Shown: positions 27,669 to 37,190 of the stretch, in pieces
How the letters are laid out: each line of letters starts with the position of its first letter
How positions within the stretch are numbered: position 1 is the stretch's first letter
Source of the DNA: Scenedesmus sp. ARA3
Lineage: Eukaryota > Chlorophyta > Chlorophyceae > Sphaeropleales > Scenedesmaceae
Direction: 5' to 3'
NCBI GenBank assembly: GCA_004335835.1
Contig: RWJK01001582.1
Coordinates: 124,001-188,000 of the forward strand
Length of the DNA stretch: 64,000 nucleotides
Translations under genes and position numbers: made by a program
The notes under the pieces: generated by a model
What the model was told of the DNA's origin: nothing
The model's database searches: none
What the model saw: the letters and a program-made list of their open reading frames with translations, nothing else

Positions 27669-30600
27669 GGTTGAATGGACGGCAGGGCTGATGGATTGGA
27701 TGTCGTTGATGTCCAGCATGAATTAATGGAAGTGCGTGCGCTGCACCTGCAGCAGCAGCAGCAGCAGCAGCAAAAGAACAAGAAGATTAAAGACATGCAA
27801 GGACTGGAGTGGATGTCCAGGAATGAAGTCGTGGAAGTGCGTGTGCTGCACCTGCGGTGCCAGCAGCAGCAGATACAGGACAAGAAGATTGAAGAGATGC
27901 AAGAATCGGACTGGATGTCACGAAGTGAAGTCGTGGAAGTGCGTGAGCTGCACCTGCCGGCAGCAGCAGCAGCAGCAGCAGTAGAAGAGAAATCATGATA
28001 GTGCAAAAGCAACCGCCAAGGATGCTTTAGTTGATCATGCGATTGTGCAAGTGTGTGCCTTGCACCTGCAGCAGCAGACGCAGATGGAAACCTCCAGTGA
28101 TGCAGCCAACTGACACGCCGTCACACTCGCTCGTATAATGTAAAGACATCAGTTACATTTCTGTTGTATGAGCATGCCTACCTGGAACTCTTTGGGCGCT
28201 GAGGCCACCAGCAGGTCCATGAGCATCGTCTTGCCGCAGCCCACGCCGCCAAACAATCAGCCCAGCCCAAACACGTTGACGCCAAAAACACCCATCCACT
28301 CTTGCCAGACGGAAGGTGTCGAGTGAATGAAATGTACCAACAGCGAGCTGCTGGCTGCAGCCCGTTGACACACACCGTTGTAGGCACACAGGACAATCAA
28401 CTTAAACATCAGTCACATCCACGTACCTGGAACTCCTTGGGTGCTGATGCCACCAGCAAGTCCATGAGCATCGTCTTGCCGCAGCCCACGCCGCCAAACA
28501 TGTACAGGCCCTTAGTGGCGGGGCGCTGGCCCCTGGGGCCTGCAGACCCGTGCAGCCCTGACTGCGCCTTCAGCAAGTTGCTGATGCCGTCAAACCTGCA
28601 GCCAGGTGCGTTTGAAGCGCGGGAAATTAAACAAAAAGTGACACAAGTGACACAAGTCACAAACAGTAGCAGCCAGGGAGAGCTGATGCAGTTGTGGAGG
28701 ATGAGATTGCAATATCTCCTTGTAAGCGAGCAGTTGTGTGCAGCAACCCCAACGCACTGCCCTTCGAGGGGAAGCAAGAGCGCTGCTTGTTGCAGCATGA
28801 GTGGCTGGCGGGAGTCACTGCTGTGCTGCGCGTGCAGCTGTGCATCTGCTGCTTTTGGTGCTGCATATGATGGCAGCAATGCTGCAGCTAGGGCGTGGGT
28901 TGTGGGGCCTTACGGCCAACTAATGTGTTGGCGACAATAGCGCGGCGGTGCCAAGTGGCTGCAACCTCGCAGCACCTGTTACTGATATCGAAAACTCCAC
29001 AGCCGGCTACTAGTACTCCCCACGCATCGGCCACCGCAGGTGACAGTGCGTGCTTCAGCATCTAGCCAGGTGTAACTGTGAAGCCCTTGGAACGTGAGCG
29101 TAGCATATAGGAGAGGCAAGCGGTTGGGCGGGCACTTTGACGATATAGGCAAGTTGATCATAGGATGCTTCCGTGCCCTGCAGCCTCCTTGTGGCTGCTG
29201 CAACGTGTAGAGAGTTGCTGCAAAGTGAGCCAAGGTCACAGAGGGTGTTACATTACCGCCGCCTCCGTTGCGCGAGCAACCAGGAGCAACGCTTGGCCCG
29301 AGTCCCTGCCCCCCAATGGAGGCCCTGCAGAAGATGCATATATGTACGGCATCGGCACCGTCAGTGTGTGCTGTCCATTGGCTACAAAAACAGACGGCGA
29401 CCAGTTACCTGGCAGATAACTCAGACCGCTGTACCAGATGCTTGATGAGAGCTGCTTGGGCAGCTGCAGCATTAATTGTATATTACTGTATGAAAGCCTG
29501 CCGCACACCTCTCAGCGGTGCAGACAGTTCATCCCACAGCGGTGTAAGGGCACCTGGAAGGCCTGTCAGCATACCCACCACATGTTCCAGTGGCACTGCT
29601 GAGCAGTTCAGTAAAAGTCGTGCGTCACATGTGCGTCCATGCGCTGCTGCTACAGCAGCAGAGACGTGCTGCGACATCAAAAGCAGTGTGACAGGCTGCC
29701 AGCTGTGTGGTGCAAGATGCAGCAGCAGTGTGCATGCATCGGCCCAGCCAGCGCCTGAAAACTGCAGCTGTCTGCAAAACTAGAAACAGCAGCTAGGCTG
29801 CTGACAGCTTGCTGCAATGCTGGTCGGGCGTGGTGTGTAGCCTTGACGGCAGGTAAACACGACAAAGCTGCAACACAAGGTGACAGCCGGCAGCTGCGAT
29901 TGTGGCCCCAGAGTGGCCTCGTAACACTGCAGACGGGTCAGTGCAGCTGCAGCCCGCTTGAAATTCGGTGATGCGCAGCTACTACCTTACTGACGCGCCA
30001 GCAGCGCCGCAGCCTGCTGACCCGGTTTCCTTCTCTGGTGCTCCCCCACCCATGTCGCGCCATAGAAGGCTCCAGCAGCTGCGGCTGTTCTCAGCAGCAC
30101 TCCTGTTGCTGCTACTACGCTGCTGCTGAATCAACTGCCGTCTTCAGCCTATGTTCACTGTTACACATGTTTTGTTGCTACTGCTTGCGCACAATGTCTG
30201 TCAGTGGCCTGTCAGGCCCTGCGTCCTTAGAGCCAGAGTTGATGTATGCGCCACGCATCGTCATGTGGGATGGCAGCTCCCGGTTGCCGTCAACCTGCAG
30301 GACGCACGCCTAGGGTTTACATGATGTCCAAGTATACGTTTATCAATGGATGGTGTGGCAGCTGCTGATGCCAGGGATGCTGCTGCTGTGGCACTATGGC
30401 TGCACTTCTGCTGCTGTAATCAGACTGTCGAGCTGCTTGCTGTTGCGACGTGCCAGCTGCTCCACGGCACCAAAGTATCTACAAGGCTCCATGTTTGCTC
30501 TGACGCAGGAGTCTCACCGAGGGGTTGAGCATCATGTGTGCCACAGGCCCCAGGCCCAGAGCAGCAAAGCCCACCAAGACGCCTATGGCGAGCTTGCCAT

Positions 30601-33600
30601 TGCTGATACGAGTCCGCGGTGGCATCTGTGTTGCTTAATTAATGAAGGATTTGAAAGCCTTTGGGGCGCCTGCAGGATCCCAAGCAGTGGTTATGCTACC
30701 GGTAGCACTCGTGGCTGTAGCAGTGAAACGGCATGGACGTTGCCGTAGCTTTGTTTAAGTCAGGTCCTCGTCAACAAACAACGCCGGTCAAGGGATGGAA
30801 CTGGACTGATCCACGGTCATCACCACCGTGCTCAAAGAACAAGGGCTTTGGGAGAGGGTTGTACTGCCACTGCTGCTGCTGCTGGCTGGCTCGAGGCCCG
30901 ACTCAAGTGTTGCCTGGCTGTGCCGTAGCGTCCACGAGTTGCGTGTGCAAGCAGCATATATGTCAGTGCTGACAGGCTGCCCACCAACACTTCTGAGCCA
31001 CGCACTGCTGCTGTCACCAGCACCACCTGAGCAGTGGCACCTGCACACTGTATTGCTGCTTCATAGCCTTGTGATGCATGCAACGTGACAAAGACATCCG
31101 CCACTCACTGAAGTTACAGGACATAACTCGGCAACGACCATACAGGCAACAACCATAAGCCACAGGACAACTTGGCAACAACTGTTGGCACTGTTACCTC
31201 ATGCTTGACGAGACGACTAAAGCTTCAGGCAGTAGCAGCTGATTAGACAGACACCTGCCAAAGTCCAAACATTGAATGATTGTCATGGCTGCACAAAGAA
31301 GCTACCGAGCTCAAGCTGTCACATGCAAAGCAAACCAACCAAGCCTGCAAGCATGCTGTGCTCTGCTAGGCACAGCTGCTCCAACAACCCAACGACAGCA
31401 AACCAGCTCAGATGAGAACATGCAAAACTCACACCAACCGCAAGCAGCCACAAGAGCTAAAGCGCCTTGCGCGTGTGGGGCTTGCTGGCTGCGTCAGCAG
31501 AGCCTGCGCAGCGCAGAGCAGCTGCTGCCGAAACCTGCAGCCTAACTCTGCCGTGCACTGCATGCGCAAGCAGCAATGCTCACCAGCTGCGCAAGCTACT
31601 GCTTATGAAGGGTACTTGATCACACCAAATGCAGCCCTATACAACATGCAGCTGCATGCGATCAATCATTCTGTGCAAGCTCAGCTGCTTCCCAGCTTGC
31701 CGTGAAAACGTGGGCACAAGCATGCTGCCAGCTGTCCAGGCATAGACATGGGTTGGTGTCACTGCAAGAGCAGCGACACCCACGCTACTAGCTAATCATT
31801 AGCTCAAGCTGGTGCGACTGCTCAGCTTGCATTGCTCCTGCAAGCTTTCCAGAGGAGCGCATTGATGCACTGCAGCGGCAGCAGCTGCAGTAGCAGCATC
31901 AGCAACTGCAGCTGCCTGCTGTGTGGTGTCTCAGCTCACAAACAGAGCCTCGCCGAAGTTGCGAGCAATGATGATGCCGGCAGCGAACACTGCAAACGCC
32001 CTCACGAGCTGTAGCAGGCGTCCAGACAGCAGCAGCAGCAGCAGCAGCAAGCAGCAGCACGGTTTCAGCTGGTGAGGCCCAGCGGCAGCCCTGCTCGCTG
32101 CTGATCGGCGATGGCATGGCTGAAAGCTGTTAGGAAGCAACTGTGCGGCTGTTTACCTTGCAGTTGGCATCGAACTTGGCTGGGTTATAGTACTCCTCCT
32201 CTATGTGCGCCTTGAGCTTCTCCCACTGCCAGCTGCTGCGAGACGCTGGGTTCTCCATGATTGCCTTGGGCATGGTTGCTCCTCTTCAGTATGTTCTACT
32301 TGTGGGTGTCTCAATCGTCTTCGCACCCTACCAGGTACTGCTGCTGAGGTCGGCCGGCAAAGTGTGTAGATAGACAGAGGTTCCGCTAAATTATATTTGT
32401 CGCAAGTGAAGGTGATTTGGCTCGACACAGATCGACTCAAACAGACCGGGTGAGAACGCATGACAGCGACGTTCCACCTGCCACCTGACATGCAGCTGTA
32501 ACACGCGAGCACTCTTATCCGTTCCACTAGATTCTCGCCGTCAGCCACATACACACAGCCCGTTGGTTTTACTTTACATCCAGCACGCTAGCACCTGCCT
32601 TAGTGATCAGCAGCCAGTGATCTGCAGCAGATTAGCAAGCATGGCAGCAGACAAACGCACAGAGAAGGAGAAGATGCTAGCAGGAGAGCTTTACTGCGCC
32701 TTTGAGAAGACGTTGCTGGATGAGAGGCAGGTGAGAAACTGCGCTCTTGCCAGCAGCATGCTGTCACCTAGGCTGGCAACTGCTGGACTGCTAGGTGTCC
32801 TGCAACAGCTGCACACCCAGGTCGAGTCACGCACGCAGCTGGCATATTTTCAAGTCATACATCCAGCTGCACAGTGAGAGTAGCTGTGGCAACTTCTTGA
32901 TGCTGCAGACGCGGTACCGCCAGCACCACTCCAAATGCATGGATACACAGTGCTACAGCAGCATGCATCCAATGTTCCGCAGCAGCCCATGCAGCAGCCA
33001 GCCCTGCCGCCCACCACACACACACCAAAGCCCATCACTGCTTTGAAATTGATCAGTGTTCCCAACGTCTAACGCCTGAAGAGTGACATCCTACACCGCA
33101 CCACTTTCCTGCAAGCATTCCTGCAGGCCGCCAAGGTGCTCATCCACAGGTACAACACGCAGCTGGCCACCACAATCGAGGGCCGCGCAGAGCTGCTGCA
33201 GCAGCTGCTAGGCGGCATGGACCCGGCAGACCCCCCTTTCATAGAGCCGCCCTTCTACTGTGATTATGGCTACAACATCTACATGGGTGCAGGCAGCTAT
33301 GCAAACTTCGGGTTTACTGTGCTGGACGCGTGCAGGGTGGACATCGGCAAGCGCGTGCTGATCGGGCCAAACGTGCAGGTGCGGGGTGGGACATACATAA
33401 CACCAGTAGGATACAGCCTTTCAGTGCCAGAGCCAGCTTCAGCCCTGCTTGCATGGTGTAAAAGAAAACTCTCCCTCCACACCAAACGTTGTACACTTGT
33501 GTTGAGCGTGCTGGTCGGTGCTGGTGTTGCAACTCCCTAGCATTGTGTCCAGCACATGTTTGAAAACCTCTTGTGCTCTTTCCTGCAGGTATACGCTGCT

Positions 33601-35936
33601 ACACACCCCTTAGACGGCCATGTGCGCAAGGGCTGCACAGGACCCGAGTACGGCGCACCAATCAGCATTGGCGATGACACATGGATCGGCGGCGCTGTTG
33701 TTATCTGCCCGGGCGTTACAATTGGAAATAACAGTGTTATTGGCGCCGGCAGCGTTGTTACAAAGGACGTGGAGCCGTACACTGTGGTGGCTGGCAACCC
33801 TGCAAAGGTGATCCGGCGGCTGGAGAGGCATGAAGAGGCGGGTGCAGCTGCAGCAGCAGCAGCAGCGCTGAAGAACTGAAGGGGCAGGGTTGCTGTTGCT
33901 TATAGTTCTGTACTGATAAGACGCTTAGTGTGCACCCATGGCACGGAATAAATAGGGCAATGTGGTATCAGGTGGTGTAGTGCTGTGAGTCTACTTTGTG
34001 CAGCCACGGAAGGACCCTGCTGCCCTTGTAAAGGTAGCTTCAAAAGTCTTGGTAAAAATGTGTGTTTCACAACAAGAATGCTGCAGCAGGCTCATCAAAA
34101 AGTCACAGATTTTGATGCCCAGCCAGTGCAGCAATGACCTGCATGCATGCTGCAAGCCCCCTGCTGAGCAGGTCCAAACACTCTCTCCAGGACCACCCAG
34201 CACACCAGTGAAATTGCCAACACCAGCAGCCTGAACATGGCCTGAAATGGCCTCTTTTTGCATGCAAAACACACCCAGCAGTCACACCAGCAGGAACCAT
34301 ACCAACTACTCCAAGCTGCCCAAGGCTGTGCCCCACAAATGAAGTGCTTTGCAGCAAGATGCACCACTGGGCCTGCAGCACACCCAGCCACCAGTTGCCA
34401 GCCCAAACAGGACAGCACTGCAGACACCCCATGCAGCAGCACAGCAAAAACACAGCAGAACACAAGCAGCAGCCTCACACACACACACACCAGGGGCCTA
34501 CAACTCAAAGTGCTGCCAGGGCATTCAAGCCAAAAAGATACCTGATACCTGTGACGGCTAAGGCTAAGGCTAAGGCGCGCGCGTGATATTTACTGTATGC
34601 ACGCAGCAGGAATTGATCGTGCGATCTCTGGGATCACACGCAGGCGCGCTACCACTACACCATTGGAACACCTGGCACAGGTTGGCAGTACACATGTGGT
34701 ATCGATATAAAACACCGACTCCATTTGAGCTGTGCTGAGACTTGGGCGGCAAAAAGCGGTATGGAGCTCACTTTTGCAATAACCTTTAGCAGAGTGTTGA
34801 GGGTAAGGCCAGAGGCGTGTGTCATTTTCTTTTTGTTGGCATCAGCATGGGCAGCATTTTGCAGGTTATGACAAAGTATAGAATCTATGACCCACAGTTG
34901 ACCCACAGTTGAACTGTGACATAACAGATCCATGGGCACATGTGACATGACAAAATGGCCAGCTGATTGGCTGAATTGCATTACTTGCCGTGACACAAAG
35001 CGGCTGTACATTGCTGCTGCTCTGTTGAGGCACTATTTGATTTGGGGTGCGTTTGTAGTGCTCGTGATGCTCAAGCAATTTGAAGTGGCTGCAAGCCTGT
35101 ATGTTGTGTGTCACCATGCATCGCTACACCGCCACCTGACAGTATCGTGTGTTGTGTTGGCCGCGTGCGCAATAAGAGGCGCTGGTAACACGTTAGGCCT
35201 GCCTCTTAAAACTCGTTTGGACTTTGACTCATTCTATCCACAAATGGCAAAGCACAACAAAGGGAGCAAGAGAAGAGAATTGAAACAAGACAACCTAAAC
35301 ATAGCACCAGCGCCAGCCCCTCACCATGATGGCGTGCTGTCCGCCACTCCCACACTGTCCACCAGCGTCAGGCCACTCGGCTTGTGAGCTTTAGGGTTTG
35401 CAGCGCGCAGGTCGTCATACAACACCTGTGTGACAGCAGCAGCAGCAGAACATGGAGACAGTGAGCAAAATAGCTTACCCCGAGAAGCTTCAAGCTTCTG
35501 GCATAAGGTTTATGCCTGTGCAACAAAGCTCGGGCAGTCCCTGAAACATTGCTACACAGCAATGGCCAGGCTGTCACTCCACTACGGTAATGACAGCACT
35601 AATACAACAGCGCTATAGGGTTCACACAAGCAGCTACGCACACTGCTGTGCGCTGCTGCTGTTGTGGGAGCTTGGCTGTCGGAAATGCTACAGAGCTGTT
35701 GCTGCTGTTGATGCTATGGCTTGATGGGTAAACACAATAAGAGATGTTGCCGAAGCACCAGCTCAGCAACAAATAACAGCAGCAGCTCAGTTGCAGCCCA
35801 CCTGCAGCTTCTGCACAGTCACTTGCTGCAGCGGGTCAGGCCGGTAAGCACCCGACTTAATGCCGTCAGTGTACAGAGCAGCGGGGCCCTCGCTGGCTTG
35901 TGTCAGCTCAGGGGGTAGGGCATCTGCTGCTGACGC

Positions 35937-35967
<31 letters not shown>

Positions 35968-36197
35968 AAGGTTCGGCCGCTGCTACTGCTGTTGGATGCT
36001 ACTGCTGCTGTGAGTGCTGCAAGTGCAGCAGGAGGGCAGAGCAGCAGCAGCAGCAGCAGCAGCAGGTGTCGAACAGTTGCAAGAGTAGGGTTAGCAACAG
36101 TGCTTATGCCAGCTGTGCACTTGTTTGCCAGCTGGTGCCAGCCAGGCTGCCACAGCAGCAACCGAAACAGCAAAGTAAGACATTTCTGCAGTGACAT
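25019..36197 (-). CDS. AFG1: AFG1/LACE1-family AAA ATPase, with genes nested in intron 2
   Basis: Eight exons, 36197-35802, 35425-35325, 28595-28427, 27634-27518, 27210-27028, 26670-26403, 26000-25820 and 25403-25019, sum to exactly 600 codons (599 residues). AFG1 proteins are mitochondrial ATPases involved in turnover of respiratory-complex subunits. Residues 1-70 form a hydrophobic leader, consistent with mitochondrial import plus a membrane anchor. The family N-terminal helix [20 protein letters not shown] comes next, then Walker A GGVGCGKT (200-207), [13 protein letters not shown], Walker B LALDEL (263-268), sensor [38 protein letters not shown] and the signature end [20 protein letters not shown]. 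Walker B is LDEL instead of the usual FDEF. Exon 2 ends in phase 2 and exon 3 resumes in the same phase 6.7 kb away. Exon-edge copies occur at five of its exons. Confidence 0.85.
25485..25645 (-). repeat. Two copies of AFG1 exon 8 5' edge
   Basis: The true acceptor is at 25403. Copies have acceptors at 25523 and 25640 (periods 120 and 117) and encode the start VRMLISAE(A/T)TPF before decaying. Both keep CTGCAG acceptors. Confidence 0.9.
26085..26120 (-). repeat. Copy of AFG1 exon 7 5' edge
   Basis: Repeats GGCTCCGCGGCCATGTTTGA from exon 7 (true start 26000), preceded by a decayed acceptor (TATGCAG). Confidence 0.8.
26709..26761 (+). repeat. (CAG)n array, about 18 units, in AFG1 intron 5
   Basis: A pure triplet run just upstream of exon 6 in the transcript direction. 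It lies in the intron, so it does not code. Confidence 0.95.
26890..27335 (-). repeat. Copies of both edges of AFG1 exon 5
   Basis: The true exon is 27210-27028. The 3' edge ([16 protein letters not shown] plus donor) is repeated at 26945-26890. The 5' edge ([20 protein letters not shown]) is repeated at 27335-27270, with the same protein sequence but synonymous base changes. Synonymous change in an intronic copy suggests either copy could once have been the coding one. Confidence 0.88.
27374..27460 (-). repeat. Copies of AFG1 exon 4 3' edge
   Basis: The end of exon 4 ([12 protein letters not shown] plus donor; true end 27518) is repeated twice in the following intron, around 27400-27440 and 27374-27395, with decreasing similarity. 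Confidence 0.75.
27713..28066 (-). repeat. Four extra copies of AFG1 exon 4 5' edge
   Basis: The true acceptor is at 27634. Copies have acceptors at 27746, 27851, 27953 and 28065, with steps of 112, 105, 102 and 112 bases. Each reads CTGCAG or similar, then GTGCAGCGCACGCACTTCCA-like sequence, so the array is (intron end + exon start) x5. The leftmost three keep the start of HFHDF; the farthest is degenerate. Confidence 0.9.
28178..28252 (-). repeat. Copy of AFG1 exon 3 3' edge, including Walker A
   Basis: Repeats the last about 70 bases of exon 3 ([20 protein letters not shown] plus donor), 249 bases downstream of the true donor. The nucleotide match is very high, so this copy is young. Confidence 0.9.
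30178..30625 (-). CDS. Small single-pass membrane protein, unknown function
   Basis: Two exons, 30625-30518 and 30294-30178, give 74 residues. After a short basic N-terminus ([11 protein letters not shown]) is one membrane helix, [20 protein letters not shown], then a conserved-looking tail with [15 protein letters not shown] and a basic C-terminus. The (R)[14 protein letters not shown] string resembles short plant organelle membrane proteins, but I cannot name the family. The size, single helix and proximity to TOM5 suggest a mitochondrial inner- or outer-membrane component; this is inference only. The gene lies inside AFG1 intron 2 on the same strand, so its promoter must work within the AFG1 transcription unit. 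Confidence 0.7.
31931..32273 (-). CDS. TOM5: TOM5, small subunit of the mitochondrial import receptor
   Basis: Exons 32273-32157 and 32008-31931 encode 64 residues. The pattern matches plant TOM5: [20 protein letters not shown] followed by [20 protein letters not shown] and a short FGEALFV end, compared with EKxKAxWHSxVHDExxWAxNMKLLRAxGxFAGxxxxxRxYGDLM in plants. The C-terminal helix is the tail anchor in the outer membrane. TOM5 stabilises the TOM40 core complex. The intron falls just before the LVRAF helix. The gene starts 368 bases from the divergently transcribed acetyltransferase and is nested in AFG1 intron 2. Confidence 0.82.
32641..33879 (+). CDS. Maltose/galactoside O-acetyltransferase-like (hexapeptide-repeat LbH)
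   Basis: Exons 32641-32730, 33127-33378 and 33589-33879, all phase 0, give 210 residues. The N-terminus has the Mac domain signature of maltose acetyltransferases ([16 protein letters not shown]... AKVLIHRYN). The left-handed beta-helix follows: [36 protein letters not shown], then [12 protein letters not shown] with the catalytic His, [20 protein letters not shown] and [20 protein letters not shown]. The enzyme transfers acetyl from acetyl-CoA to a sugar hydroxyl. The family is typical of bacteria and fungi, so an old transfer is possible, but the introns show it is established here. Ends in Ala-rich low complexity. Nested, antisense, in AFG1 intron 2; a TGTAA signal lies at 34025-34029. Confidence 0.88.
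34556..34669 (-). ncRNA. tRNA-derived sequence (SINE-like or tRNA pseudogene)
   Basis: On the minus strand, 34669-34599 has a good Pol III A box (TGGTGTAGTGG, 34662-34652) and, 33 bases on, a B-box-like GATCAATTCC (34618-34609; 8 of 10 positions match). A D-arm and a 4-of-5-bp T-arm can be drawn, but the acceptor stem does not pair, so it is not an intact tRNA. It is followed in the same direction by a short tandem CCTTAG tail (34577-34556). A tRNA-like head plus simple-repeat tail is the layout of a SINE. Confidence 0.35.
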
Positions 36198-37190
36198 GTG
36201 CTGTGAGTCAGTGGGTCAGTGTATGCATAGACCACCAGCAGCATGACATAAAGCAGCTGATTGCATCTTGTCTTGCTGGGCTATAGGACAAGCAGGCAGG
36301 GTTTGGCCGCATACAACTGCTGGCTGTAGCAACTGCAACTGCTTGATGCACAACTCGCTGTGACCATGTCAACATACACAGCTACACCACCAGCTTTAGC
36401 TTGTGCACAAGAGACTTCTGTATCAACACGTGCACACATGCTGCGTGCCCAATGTTCACTCAAGTGCAGGACAATCATGGCATCTACTTCTGCGCACGTG
36501 TTTAGCTGCTATTGCTGCCTTGAAGGCAAGCTGCTGGCCTAATGACAGCTGCCAACAACTCTGTAGCATTGTAAAAGAACTTTAAACGTTCTGGTGTGGT
36601 GAGACTCCAACACAGCACTACTGGGTGAGCATGATGTAGCTGCTGGCAGATTAGTTGATGATGATATTACTGTTGCTGACACTGCTGCTGCTGCTGGGCA
36701 ACTGCCAGGCGCACCTTGCTGCAAACAGCTACTATAGGTGCTCAGATGCTGGGTACGGCCCTGCAACAACGACGGGAGGCCTACCAGTACGCCGCACGCT
36801 GCTGTTGCTGAGGTGCAACCCGCCATGGACACTGACATGCTACTGCAGACCGTGCAGGGGATCACCCACAATACGATGACAGTACTGAGCACTAAAATGA
36901 TGTGTAATTCAGCATCGCAGCTTGCTCCGGCAGCATGCAAGTACTGTGCGTACTTCGACACTGTTCAGCAGCAGTTCGTAAGCAAAATTTCAACTGGGGA
37001 AACAATTCAACATAGTTCAAGTCGCGATTGAAACAACCGCTTGTCGTTGGTGCGTAACACATGTTTCGAGAGAGTGTGTAGGGCTCAAGTGGGCAAACTG
37101 CGTTCTATTACTGCTGGGGCCTGATCGAGCGCTGCACCTTATCTGAAATCTCACATTTGCGTCTTCGCTTTTACACAAAGCGTTAACAAG
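36198..37190. promoter_or_regulatory. Divergent intergenic region AFG1 / CPN60A
   Basis: About 1 kb between the AFG1 start (minus, 36197) and the CPN60A start (plus, 37191). It must hold both promoters. No clear TATA box or heat-shock element array was identified by eye. Confidence 0.45.

Larger units (their letters stand above)
28596..35324 (-). other. AFG1 intron 2 (6.7 kb) enclosing three genes
   Basis: Bounded by a donor (GTGAGG at 35324) and an acceptor (CTGCAG ending at 28596) with matching phase 2. Inside are a 74-aa membrane protein (minus, 30178-30625), TOM5 (minus, 31931-32273) and an acetyltransferase (plus, 32641-33879). The rest, notably 28900-30170, 30630-31930 and 33880-35320, shows no recognised gene. 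A minus frame at 29680-29483 looks mildly protein-like but has no supporting splice context. Low-similarity repeats of AACAACTCGGCAAC type occur near 31110-31190. Confidence 0.65.

Noticed and set aside
29483..29865. Minus open frames 29865-29677 and 29680-29483
   Set aside because: Mildly protein-like, but no family, no coherent splice junctions and inside an intron. Left unannotated.
30832..31104. Minus open frame of 90 codons near 31 kb
   Set aside because: Composition driven, no recognised motifs and no splice context.
34599..34669. Functional tRNA gene
   Set aside because: The acceptor stem does not pair and the anticodon stem is broken; only Pol III boxes and a partial T-arm remain.
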